Assembly (NCBI GenBank): GCA_900540735.1
Contig: UQHB01000011.1
Location: 4,354-68,353 of the forward strand
Source of the DNA: an uncultured Megasphaera sp.
GTDB taxonomy: Bacteria; Bacillota; Negativicutes; Veillonellales; Megasphaeraceae
Reading direction: 5' to 3'
DNA length: 64,000 nt
Shown here: piece by piece, positions 35,124-43,599 of the stretch
How positions within the stretch are numbered: position 1 is the stretch's first letter
How the letters are laid out: each line of letters starts with the position of its first letter
Notes under the pieces: model-generated
What the model saw: only the letters and a program-made list of their open reading frames with translations
Told to the model about the DNA's origin: nothing
The model's database searches: none
Program-made: the position numbers and the translations under genes

Positions 35124-36167
35124 ATGATTCCCGTAGAAGAAAAGATTTCCTTTGCATCTGATTATTTGGAAGGCGCCCATCCGGATGTGATGAACCGTTT
35201 AGTGACGACGAATTTACTCAAATCACCGGGCTATGGGAGCGATTCCTTTTCGGCCGCAGCGAGCCAGAAAATCTTAGAGGCTTGCTCCTGTCCCAATGGG
35301 GCTGTCTATTTCTTGTCCGGCGGCACACAGACGAATGTCACCGTCATCGATGCTTTGTTGCCCCAGTATGAAGGGGCCATGGCTGCCGAAAGTGGGCACA
35401 TCAGCGTCCATGAAGCCGGGGCTATTGAAGTGAGCGGCCATAAGGTCTTGACCTTGCCCAGTCATGCCGGGAAAGTGGACCCTGCAGAAGTAGAGGCCTA
35501 TATTGACAGCCTCCAGCATGATGAAAACCACGACCACATGGTCATGCCGGGGCTCCTATATATTTCGCAGCCTACGGAATTTGGTACGCTCTATACGAAG
35601 GCTGAGCTCACGGCATTAAGCAAGATTTGTCATGACCGCGGCGTAAAACTCTACGTCGACGGCGCGCGTTTGGCCTATGCCTTAGCTGCTGAAACAAACG
35701 ATGTTACCTTGGCGGACTTAGGCGCATGCTGTGATGCCTTTTATATTGGCGGTACAAAGTGTGGTGCCCTCTTTGGCGAAGCTGTCGTATTGCCGCAGAA
35801 AGACTTGATTCCTCATTTCTTTACGATTATTAAACAGCATGGAGCTCTCTTTGCAAAGGGGCGGATTTTAGGTGTCCAATTTGATGAACTTTTTACGAAT
35901 GACCTTTATTACCGCCTGGGCAAACCGGCTATCGTAGCAGCACGGCGTATCCAAGATACGCTCGAAGAAAAAGGCTATACTTTGCTCTTTCGCTCGCCAA
36001 CGAACCAAGTCTTCGTCATCATGGACAATGATGTCATGAAGGTCTTGCAAGAAAAGGTGGAATTTAGCTATTGGGAAGCGTACGATGTAACGCATACAGT
36101 CGTCCGTTTTGCGACGAGCTGGGCCACGACCGTTGCCGATGTGGAACGCCTCCAAAGTGCTTTATAA
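35124..36167 (+). CDS. Threonine aldolase-like PLP enzyme
   Basis: 347 aa, fold-type I beta-eliminating lyase/threonine aldolase group. PLP contacts are visible: SGGTQTNV, the His stacking region AESGHISVHEAGAIE, DGARLAYAL, and the Schiff-base lysine in IGGTKCGALFGEA. Would cleave L-threonine or allo-threonine to glycine and acetaldehyde, or a related beta-hydroxy amino acid. AGGAGG upstream; probably co-transcribed with the reductase-like gene. Confidence 0.88.
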   Translation: MIPVEEKISFASDYLEGAHPDVMNRLVTTNLLKSPGYGSDSFSAAASQKILEACSCPNGAVYFLSGGTQTNVTVIDALLPQYEGAMAAESGHISVHEAGAIEVSGHKVLTLPSHAGKVDPAEVEAYIDSLQHDENHDHMVMPGLLYISQPTEFGTLYTKAELTALSKICHDRGVKLYVDGARLAYALAAETNDVTLADLGACCDAFYIGGTKCGALFGEAVVLPQKDLIPHFFTIIKQHGALFAKGRILGVQFDELFTNDLYYRLGKPAIVAARRIQDTLEEKGYTLLFRSPTNQVFVIMDNDVMKVLQEKVEFSYWEAYDVTHTVVRFATSWATTVADVERLQSAL

Positions 36168-36181
36168 CATAATATATATAA

Positions 36182-36214
36182 CAAGCCCTTGCGTTATTTC
36201 GCAAGGGCTGTTTT
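36182..36214. terminator. Bidirectional terminator overlapping the 3' end of the YgbA_NO gene
   Basis: AAGCCCTTGCG-N6-CGCAAGGGCT. On the minus strand the stop codon of the YgbA_NO gene falls in the loop. Confidence 0.8.
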
Positions 36215-36523
36215 AGCTTGAATATAGAGATGATACAAAGCCAGGCGCAGTGCGTGCCAGAGCATACGCGGGCCGCTGTAGCGCATGACGTTGCGGATTT
36301 CTTCTTGCCGCTTCGGTGCGTAACAATGAGTAGGGCAGGTACTGCAAAAGGTCTTCGTCGCCATGTGGGGACAGTGGGCGACTCGTTTTTGGACGTATTG
36401 CCATAAGTCTTCACAGTCCGAGCATAAGCCTTTTTTCGTGTGATGTTTGCCGTGGCAGTAGATTTCCAGCATTAAATGGACTGTGTGGAGTTCATGCTGT
36501 CGTTTTTCTTCGACTGTTGCCAT
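36194..36523 (-). CDS. YgbA_NO family protein (nitrous-oxide-stimulated promoter family)
   Basis: 109 aa, Cys/His-rich. Landmarks of the family: MLEIYCHGKHH, LCSDCEDLWQYVQKR, CPHMATKTFCSTCPTHCYAPKRQEEIRNVMRYSGPRML. The paired CxxC and CxxCxxxC suggest a metal or Fe-S site. E. coli YgbA is induced by nitrosative stress and aids recovery. AGGAGG upstream and a Fur-like box about 40 bases before the start codon. Confidence 0.88.
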   Translation of the reverse strand: MATVEEKRQHELHTVHLMLEIYCHGKHHTKKGLCSDCEDLWQYVQKRVAHCPHMATKTFCSTCPTHCYAPKRQEEIRNVMRYSGPRMLWHALRLALYHLYIQAKTALAK

Positions 36524-36563
36524 ATTTTACCAATACCTCCTAAGAAAAATATTTTGTATATAC

Positions 36564-36582
36564 CATAATGATAATGCATATT
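36564..36582. promoter_or_regulatory. Fur-like box upstream of the YgbA_NO gene
   Basis: CATAATGATAATGCATATT matches the 19-base Fur consensus at 14 positions. It sits 41 bases upstream of the start codon, over the expected promoter. Confidence 0.5.
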
Positions 36583-36773
36583 ATTGGCTGTGATATGATT
36601 GTGACTCATTGTATACCCCCCTTTTACACGATTGTGATACATAGTTTACATATCTTTCGTAAAATAATGTTTGTAATGAATAGAGAATTTGCGATATAAT
36701 TATCTTGTTATACATTATAAATTGCAACGTATTTCAGCAATAGCGATGAAATACAGAAAAGGAGTGTATTATT

Positions 36774-37499
36774 TTGAAAAATTTTGCACATCGTGGCTTT
36801 AGTGGCGCCTATCCGGAAAACACTATGATTGCCTTTCAAAAGGCTTTAGAAGCCGGTGCCGATGGCATTGAAATGGATGTCCAATTGACGAAAGATGGCC
36901 AGCTCGTCGTCATCCATGATGAACGGGTCGACCGCACGACCAATGGGACAGGCTTTGTCCGGGACTTTACGTTAGATGAACTGAAGCAGTTAGATGCATC
37001 GTATCTCTACAAGGATAAGACCGGTGTCGTTGCTATTCCAACCTTTGACGAATATTGCAACTGGGTCAAAGACACGCCGCTCGTGACGAACGTAGAATTA
37101 AAAACCGGTGTCTATCCTTATCCGGGCATTGAAGAAAAAGTCTGGGCTATGTTGCAGCAGTATCATCTGGAAGATAAGGTCATCATTTCTAGCTTTAACC
37201 ATTATAGCATATTACACATGAAAAAGATTGCGCCAAATGTAAAATATGGTTTATTAACAGAAACGTGGCTCGTCAATCCCGGCGCATACACGAAAGCCTT
37301 AGGCGTAGCGTGCTATCATCCCTATTATGGCAGCTTGACAGATGATGTCATTGACGAACTCCAAGCACAGGGCATTGAAATCAACACCTTTACAGTGAAC
37401 GACGAAAACGCTGTGAAACGGTTATTGGCGAAAAAAATTGATATCGTCATTGGGAATTTCCCGGATATGGTAGGACGTGTCCTCAAAGGAGAAGCATAA
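36774..37499 (+). CDS. ugpQ: Glycerophosphodiester phosphodiesterase
   Basis: 241 aa cytoplasmic-type GDPD (no signal peptide). Catalytic motif AHRGFSGAYPENTMIAFQKAL, metal ligands GIEMDVQLTKDG and VVIHDERVDRTTNG, NVELKTG. Releases sn-glycerol-3-phosphate from phospholipid head-group diesters. TTG start at 36774 with GGAGTG upstream. Overlaps the next start by one base. Confidence 0.93.
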   Translation: MKNFAHRGFSGAYPENTMIAFQKALEAGADGIEMDVQLTKDGQLVVIHDERVDRTTNGTGFVRDFTLDELKQLDASYLYKDKTGVVAIPTFDEYCNWVKDTPLVTNVELKTGVYPYPGIEEKVWAMLQQYHLEDKVIISSFNHYSILHMKKIAPNVKYGLLTETWLVNPGAYTKALGVACYHPYYGSLTDDVIDELQAQGIEINTFTVNDENAVKRLLAKKIDIVIGNFPDMVGRVLKGEA

Positions 37500-38857
37500 T
37501 GGATGGATTAGAACAGTTAGTCTTGTGGTTAAACTCGATTTTATGGGGCAAATGGCTCGTCTATGTGCTCTTATTCTTAGGTATTTTATATACCTTTGCC
37601 AATGGCTTCATCCAAGTACGGCATTTTCCGTTCATCATTCGCCGTACTTTAATTGATTCTTTTAAAAGCCGTCATGAAGATAAAGGGAACGGCTCCATTT
37701 CGACCTTTAAGGCCATGATGGTTACCCTCGCCGGGAACGTTGGCGGCGGCAACGTCGTCGGTGTCGCTACGGCTATTGTCTCCGGTGGCATGGGCGCAGT
37801 CTTTTGGATGTGGTTCGCTGCCTTCTTTGGCATGGCTTTGAAATACGGCGAAATCGTCTTATCCCAGATGTATCGCGGCAAAGATGCAGACGGCAACCTC
37901 TTGAGCGGCCCAATGTATTACATTCGCGACGGCCTCAAGATGCCTTGGCTCGGCGTAGTCATTGCCATTTTGATGTGTACGAAAATGATGGGGGCCAACC
38001 TGGTCCAATCGAATACGATTGCAGGCATCCTCAATTCTAACTATGGCGTACCAAACTACATGACCGGTATTGTTCTCATTGTCTTGCTCTTATGCATTAC
38101 CTTAGGCGGCTTGAAACGGTTAGCGAATGTCGCCATGAACTTAGTACCGACTATGTCCATTTTGTACGTTGCTATTGGGATTTTAGTCTTGTTACTGAAT
38201 ATTACGAATGTACCTCATGTTATTTATACGATTTTCACGCAAGCTTGGTCTTTTGAATCCGCTGCTGGCGGTACAGGCGGTTACGTCATTGCTAAAGCTA
38301 TGCAATACGGCATTTCTCGCGGCATGTATTCTAACGAAGCCGGTGAAGGGACTGCGCCCTTTGCTCATGGTTGTTCTATCGTGCCTCATCCGGTCGATGA
38401 AGGGATTACAGGCGTTACAGAAGTATTCGTCGATACGATCATTATTTGCAGCATTACCGCTCTCGTTTGTGGCGTAACCGGCATGGATGGTAAGAACGGT
38501 GTATCGCCGACGGTTATGGCTTTAACGGGCTTTGGTACCGTTTGGGAACCGCTGAAACACGTCGGGACCTTTGCGCTCTTGCTCTTCTGCTTTACGACCT
38601 TAATGGGTCAGTGGTGGAATGCAGCAAAAAGCTTTACCTACGCCTTCGGTACGAAAGTCACGAATGTCATTAAATACATTTTCCCATTCTTGTGCATTAT
38701 TGGCACCTTAGGGAAAATCAACTTAGTCTGGGGCGTACAGGACTTAGCTATGGGCCTCGTCATCATTCCGAACATGATTGCCCTCTTGATTTTGTTCCCG
38801 CAAGTCCGGGCTAAGACGAAAGAATACTTTAGCAATCCTAAATATTATAACCATTAA
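37499..38857 (+). CDS. Alanine/glycine:cation symporter (AGCS family)
   Basis: 452 aa, about eleven membrane segments. AGCS signatures: LAGNVGGGNVVGVATAIVSGGMGAVFWMW, GPMYYIRDGL, and YSNEAGEGTAPFAHG. Sodium-coupled uptake of alanine or glycine. Translationally coupled to the GDPD gene (TAATG). Confidence 0.95.
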   Translation: MDGLEQLVLWLNSILWGKWLVYVLLFLGILYTFANGFIQVRHFPFIIRRTLIDSFKSRHEDKGNGSISTFKAMMVTLAGNVGGGNVVGVATAIVSGGMGAVFWMWFAAFFGMALKYGEIVLSQMYRGKDADGNLLSGPMYYIRDGLKMPWLGVVIAILMCTKMMGANLVQSNTIAGILNSNYGVPNYMTGIVLIVLLLCITLGGLKRLANVAMNLVPTMSILYVAIGILVLLLNITNVPHVIYTIFTQAWSFESAAGGTGGYVIAKAMQYGISRGMYSNEAGEGTAPFAHGCSIVPHPVDEGITGVTEVFVDTIIICSITALVCGVTGMDGKNGVSPTVMALTGFGTVWEPLKHVGTFALLLFCFTTLMGQWWNAAKSFTYAFGTKVTNVIKYIFPFLCIIGTLGKINLVWGVQDLAMGLVIIPNMIALLILFPQVRAKTKEYFSNPKYYNH

Positions 38858-38869
38858 GTATATCTTACG

Positions 38870-38905
38870 AACGCTTTCTTCCTGTTAGGGGGGAAGCGTT
38901 TTTTT
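38870..38905 (+). terminator. Terminator after the symporter gene
   Basis: AACGCTT-TCTTCC-TGTTA-GGGGGG-AAGCGTT with T-run. Confidence 0.8.
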
Positions 38906-38980
38906 CTATCTAAATATTGACGAAGACGGCCTATCGTGTCTATAATGAAATTCAATACAATAGACGAAGGGGGCCGAGTC

Positions 38981-40513
38981 GTGGCTCAATATATTATGCT
39001 CCAAGGGACGAGTTCCCACGTAGGAAAAAGCATTATTACAACGGCCTTATGCCGAATTTTTTTACAAGATGGGAAACGGGTCGTTCCCTTTAAAGCGCAA
39101 AATATGGCCTTAAATTCATACGTTACGCCAGACGGGCTGGAAATGGGCCGCGCCCAAGTGGCCCAAGCCGAAGCGGCCGGTCTCGTACCAGCTGTAGAGA
39201 TGAATCCAGTCCTCTTAAAGCCGACAGGCAACAGTTGCTCGCAAGTCATCATCAATGGCCGTCCTGTAGGCAATATGTCTGCATCGGAATACCATCAAGG
39301 TTATTCCCTCAAGGCTTTTGGCGCAGTCCAGCAGGCCTTACGCCAAGTCAGTACAGACTATGATGTCGTTGTCATCGAAGGTGCCGGTAGTCCGGCAGAA
39401 GTCAACTTAAAAGCCAACGACATCGTCAATATGCGTGTTGCCAAAGCCGTCCAGGCTCCGGTCTTGCTCGTTGCCGATATTGACCGCGGCGGCTCTCTGG
39501 CAGCTCTCGTTGGGACCCTGGAATTACTCGATGAAGACGAACGGGCTCTAGTCAAAGGCTTGGTAATTAATAAATTCCGCGGTGATATATCGCTCTTTAC
39601 GCCAGCCGTCGATTTCTTAGAAGAAAAGACAGGCAAGCCCGTACTTGGTGTCATTCCGTACATTGAACATCTCGGCATTGATGAAGAAGATTCTGTATCC
39701 CTTGAGGATAAACGCCAGCAGACCGGTACAGGGCCGCTGCAACTGGCAGTCATCCAAGTGTCGAAGATTTCTAATTTTACAGACTTTGACAGCTTGGGGG
39801 CTGAAGCTGTTACGTCTCTCTATTACGTCCAAGATGTAGCAGAATTAGGCAATCCCGACGTAATCTTCTTGCCGGGCAGTAAAAATACGACAGAAGATAT
39901 GCGCTGGCTCCAGCAAAGCGGCTTAGGTGCAGCTATTCAAAAGGCAATGCAGCGCGGCGTGCCCGTTGTCGGGATTTGCGGGGGCTACCAAATGCTCGGT
40001 ACGAAGATTGCTGACCCACTTCATACAGAATCAGATTTGGGAGAAATTGCAGGCCTTGGCTTACTGCCTATAGAAACGACTTTTAATGCTGAAAAATTGA
40101 CGGCTCAAGTGCACGGTACGTGTCAGGCCTTGCCTTTCGTTGGGGCGAAGATAAGCGTACCAGAACTGCGTGGCTACGAAATCCATATGGGTCAGACCGT
40201 CTGCGACGATAACACCTATGATTATCCTATTCATGTGACGAGCCGCTTAGGCAAGGCTTGTGACGACGTGTGCAGTACAGCCCGGCCAGATGGCCTCGTC
40301 TGGGGCACATATATGCATGGGATTTTCGATAATGACGATTTTCGCCAGCAGTTTTTACAGGCTTTGTATACCCACAAAGGCCTCTCGGGGACCGTACAGA
40401 TACGGCAATTACAAGGGGAAAAGGAAGCGGCCTATAATCGGCTGGCTGACGTTGTACGCCGCCATTTAGATATAGATAAGATACGGCGCATCATGGCAGG
40501 TGATAGGGAATGA
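38981..40513 (+). CDS. cbiP: Cobyric acid synthase (glutamine-dependent amidase)
   Basis: 510 aa. DTBS-like N-terminal domain (LQGTSSHVGKSIITTALCRI P-loop; PFKAQNMALNSYVT) and a C-terminal class I glutaminase domain with VVGICGGYQMLG (nucleophile Cys) and GTYMHGIF (His). Amidates adenosylcobyrinic acid a,c-diamide at four positions. GTG start 38981 with AAGGGGG eight bases upstream. The longer frame from 38936 precedes that site. No cobalamin riboswitch is seen in the short gap upstream. Confidence 0.95.
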   Translation: MAQYIMLQGTSSHVGKSIITTALCRIFLQDGKRVVPFKAQNMALNSYVTPDGLEMGRAQVAQAEAAGLVPAVEMNPVLLKPTGNSCSQVIINGRPVGNMSASEYHQGYSLKAFGAVQQALRQVSTDYDVVVIEGAGSPAEVNLKANDIVNMRVAKAVQAPVLLVADIDRGGSLAALVGTLELLDEDERALVKGLVINKFRGDISLFTPAVDFLEEKTGKPVLGVIPYIEHLGIDEEDSVSLEDKRQQTGTGPLQLAVIQVSKISNFTDFDSLGAEAVTSLYYVQDVAELGNPDVIFLPGSKNTTEDMRWLQQSGLGAAIQKAMQRGVPVVGICGGYQMLGTKIADPLHTESDLGEIAGLGLLPIETTFNAEKLTAQVHGTCQALPFVGAKISVPELRGYEIHMGQTVCDDNTYDYPIHVTSRLGKACDDVCSTARPDGLVWGTYMHGIFDNDDFRQQFLQALYTHKGLSGTVQIRQLQGEKEAAYNRLADVVRRHLDIDKIRRIMAGDRE

Positions 40514-41451
40514 TTACGGCACTCTTTGCCTTTTTGTGGGACCAAGTTATTGGCGACCCGCGCAGTTCATTTCATCCGGTTGCGCTCATGGGCAGACTCA
40601 TTGCCCTCTTAGAAGGATGGTTTTACAATAAAGAAGCTTCGCCAAAGCGGCAAATCATGCTCGGCGGCATCGTCGTTGCTTTGACGCTTGGTATTTGCTA
40701 CGACATTGCTAATGGGATAGTCTGGATCTTAGGGTATATTCATAACATATACATCTATTATGGCGTAGAAAGTTTGCTCTTATCTCTCATGATTTGCCCG
40801 AAGAGCCTGGCTACAGCAGGGCAGGAAATCCGCCACTATCTCATGCATCATCATTTGGAAATTGCGCGCATGAAAGTGTCCTGGATTGTAGGGCGCGATA
40901 CGGACAAGCTCGACGAAGGAGAAGTGACGCGGGCGACGGTCGAAACGATTGCCGAAAATACAGTAGATGGCATTATTTCACCGCTCTTTTGGTTTGCCCT
41001 CGGCGGCTTGCCTTTAGCTGTGCTCTATCGGGCGGCCAATACGCTGGACTCGATGATTGCTTATAAAAACGACAAGTATCTCTATTTTGGCCGCGTCGCC
41101 GCGCGCCTTGACGATGTACTGAACTGGATTCCTGCGCGCATTGGAACGGTCTTCTTCGTCCTCACGGCACTCATCTTGCGCTATCGTTGGTGGAATGCTG
41201 TGAAGATGATCTACCGCGATGCAAAAAAACACCCGAGCCCCAATGGGGGCTATGCTGAAGCGGCTGTGGCCGGAGCCTTAGGTATTCGCCTCGGTGGGTA
41301 CAATTCCTATTTTGGAAAAATGACCTTCCGCGCCTACATGGGCGAGCCAACAAAGCCCTTGCAGGCCTACCATATTCGGCAAGCTATTTATATGATGTAT
41401 GGCGCGACTTTTTGGACTTTGGTAGCAGTCATGCTCTGGCGGTGGTGGTAA
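40510..41451 (+). CDS. cbiB: Adenosylcobinamide-phosphate synthase
   Basis: 313-aa membrane protein (CobD in aerobic nomenclature). Landmarks DQVIGDPRSSFHPVALMGRLI, EGEVTRATVETIAENTVDGIISPLFW and YRAANTLDSMIAYKNDKYLYFGRVAARLDD. Attaches (R)-1-amino-2-propanol phosphate to cobyric acid. ATGA overlap with cbiP. Confidence 0.95.
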   Translation: MITALFAFLWDQVIGDPRSSFHPVALMGRLIALLEGWFYNKEASPKRQIMLGGIVVALTLGICYDIANGIVWILGYIHNIYIYYGVESLLLSLMICPKSLATAGQEIRHYLMHHHLEIARMKVSWIVGRDTDKLDEGEVTRATVETIAENTVDGIISPLFWFALGGLPLAVLYRAANTLDSMIAYKNDKYLYFGRVAARLDDVLNWIPARIGTVFFVLTALILRYRWWNAVKMIYRDAKKHPSPNGGYAEAAVAGALGIRLGGYNSYFGKMTFRAYMGEPTKPLQAYHIRQAIYMMYGATFWTLVAVMLWRWW

Positions 41452-42303
41452 ATGGAACTATCTGTAGCCGTACCGGCTTCGTGTGGTGAACTCGTCCAAG
41501 GCTATCTTCATGGGGCCCCCTTCCTCGTGACATTGCCCATTCATCGCTATGCTGTGGCCACTGTACGCGATGACGGCCGAGGCGAGAGGCCGACGGGCTG
41601 GAAAAGCAGGGAAGCCTTACGGCGTATATTGTCCTATTATAAGGTCGCAAATTTTCCCTATAGCCTGACTGTAGCTTCGTCTATTCCGCGTGGGAAAGGT
41701 ATGGCTTCTAGTTCTGCTGATATGGGGGCTGTTCTCTATGCCGCAGCGACGGCCTTAGAAAAAGAATTAACGGCGCAAGAAGCAGCCTATATTGCGGCGA
41801 GCATTGAGCCTACAGACGGTGTCTTTTGCCCAGGCCTCTGCTGCCTCAATTATGAAACAGGGCAAATCCATCGCGTCTATGATTACGCCCTGCCGCTCGT
41901 CATCGTCATGATTGACACAGGCGGTAACGTCGATACGTTGCAGTTTCACGCGTCTCATCCAGACGAAAGGGGAGAACTTTCGCCTGCTGTACAGGCCTTG
42001 CTCCACGAGCCGTGGTCTTATGAGCGTATCGGTGCGGCCGCTACAGCCAGTGCCTTTGCCAATCAACAGATACTGCCCAAGCCTCGTTTGGATGAACTCT
42101 ATACGGAAATGATGAGTCGTGGTGCTTTAGGCATAAACGTCGCCCACAGCGGCACTATGATTGGTATCCTTTTTCGTCCTGAGAGAGAAGATGCCTATTA
42201 TGCCCAGTCCGTCTGTGCAGGACTGGAGCAGATTCAATATGAAGGAACATATTACGATACAGTCCAAGTCGTCTCTGGCGGCTATAGGGCCTCTTATAGG
42301 TGA
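41452..42303 (+). CDS. pduX: L-threonine kinase, GHMP family (PduX-like)
   Basis: 283 aa. GHMP kinase loop SSIPRGKGMASSSADMGA near residue 80-97, and a C-terminal glycine-rich GINVAHSGTMIGI. Starts VAVPASCGELVQGYLHGAPFLVTLPI, as in PduX. Makes L-threonine O-3-phosphate, the substrate of the decarboxylase encoded next. Directly abuts cbiB and cobD, which settles the role. Confidence 0.92.
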   Translation: MELSVAVPASCGELVQGYLHGAPFLVTLPIHRYAVATVRDDGRGERPTGWKSREALRRILSYYKVANFPYSLTVASSIPRGKGMASSSADMGAVLYAAATALEKELTAQEAAYIAASIEPTDGVFCPGLCCLNYETGQIHRVYDYALPLVIVMIDTGGNVDTLQFHASHPDERGELSPAVQALLHEPWSYERIGAAATASAFANQQILPKPRLDELYTEMMSRGALGINVAHSGTMIGILFRPEREDAYYAQSVCAGLEQIQYEGTYYDTVQVVSGGYRASYR

Positions 42304-43389
42304 ATGATGAACGAACAATTTATCCACGGCGGTAATATTTACGCCAAACGAACAGCCGGTACATGGCTTGATTTTAGTGCCAATATTAATCCCTTAGGAC
42401 TTTCTCCGGCGACTGCCGAGACGCTGCGTGCTCATATAGGGGATGTTATTCATTATCCTGACCCAAAGGGCACGGCTCTCAAGGAGGCTCTATGCCGTCA
42501 CTATCAGGTCGATACAGACCAACTCCTTTTGGGGAACGGTGCTGCTGAACTCTTGTATGTCTATTTTCATACGTATCGACACCAGCGGCTCCTCTTACCA
42601 GTGCCGTCTTTTAGTGAATACGAACGGGCCGGACGGGCAGGAGAGGCCCAGATATCCTATCTCTATCTATCTGAAAAGGATGACTTTGCCGTTCCTTGGC
42701 AGGTCTTGGAGGGGCGTCTTGCAGCAGCGGATGTCGTCGTCTTGGGCAATCCCAATAATCCCACAGGCGTGCTCTCTACGACAGACGAACTGTTACCACT
42801 CGTCGCGGCGGCGCAGAAAGTGGGGACGACGGTCATCGTCGATGAATCATTCCTCGATTTCCTCGATGACAAGCCTTACAGCCTCATCCCGTGCGTGGCG
42901 CAGTACGATAATCTCATCGTCTTGCGGTCACTGACGAAATGCTTTGCTTTGCCGGGCTTGCGCCTTGGCTTTGCCGTCATGGCACCGCAGCGAGCAGCCT
43001 TGCTAGAAGCACACAAAGACTGCTGGAACGTCAATGTCTTAGCCCAAGCGGCAGGCGTAACGGCCTTAGGGGACGGATTCTTTTTAGAAAAAACGAGAGC
43101 CTTCGTGACAGCGGAGAAGGAGTGGCTCTTTTCTCAATTACAGAGCCTGCCTGATTTGTACGTCTTTTCACCAGCTGTAAATTTCATCTTGCTCCGTCTC
43201 GGCAAGACATGGGGCGATGCGGCGGCAGTCTGTGCAGGCCTCAAAGAGCAGGGCATACTCCTGCGAAACTGCCAGTACTATCCGGGATTGACGGCGCAGT
43301 ACATTCGCGCAGCTGTGTGGACGAGAGCCGAAAATCAGTCTTTACTGCAAGGATTACAATTATATTATGATGGACGTAACGATGCCTAA
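42304..43389 (+). CDS. cobD: L-threonine-O-3-phosphate decarboxylase
   Basis: 361 aa, aminotransferase-like PLP fold: HGGNIYAKRTAGTWLDFSANINPLG, GNGAAELLYVYF, GNPNNPTGVLS, VDESFLDF, and the PLP lysine in VLRSLTKCFALPGLRLGF. Gives (R)-1-amino-2-propanol phosphate for CbiB. ATG immediately after the pduX stop. The terminator overlaps its last codons. Confidence 0.94.
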   Translation: MMNEQFIHGGNIYAKRTAGTWLDFSANINPLGLSPATAETLRAHIGDVIHYPDPKGTALKEALCRHYQVDTDQLLLGNGAAELLYVYFHTYRHQRLLLPVPSFSEYERAGRAGEAQISYLYLSEKDDFAVPWQVLEGRLAAADVVVLGNPNNPTGVLSTTDELLPLVAAAQKVGTTVIVDESFLDFLDDKPYSLIPCVAQYDNLIVLRSLTKCFALPGLRLGFAVMAPQRAALLEAHKDCWNVNVLAQAAGVTALGDGFFLEKTRAFVTAEKEWLFSQLQSLPDLYVFSPAVNFILLRLGKTWGDAAAVCAGLKEQGILLRNCQYYPGLTAQYIRAAVWTRAENQSLLQGLQLYYDGRNDA

Positions 43390-43406
43390 AAGGGCATCGT
43401 TTTTTA
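43378..43406 (+). terminator. Terminator of the cobalamin operon
   Basis: AACGATGCC-TAAAA-GGGCATCGTT then T-run; the cobD stop codon lies in the loop. Confidence 0.9.
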
Positions 43407-43599
43407 TTATACGTGAAATATATCACACTTTTCTGAGCGTAAAATGAGAGAAACATTAGAATTTGATTAAATATGATGTAAACGCATTAATAACTTGCTA
43501 TTTTATGATATAATAAACACATAAATTAATATTTTAATTCTATTTTTCTTTCTGTCCTTATGAATTTATGAAAATAAGAAAACGAAGGAGGTTTGTCAT

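Noticed and set aside
43407..43599. Possible T-box or CodY control upstream of brnQ.
   Set aside because: No T-box core or clear CodY motif; the gap is only AT-rich with a -10-like TATAAT.
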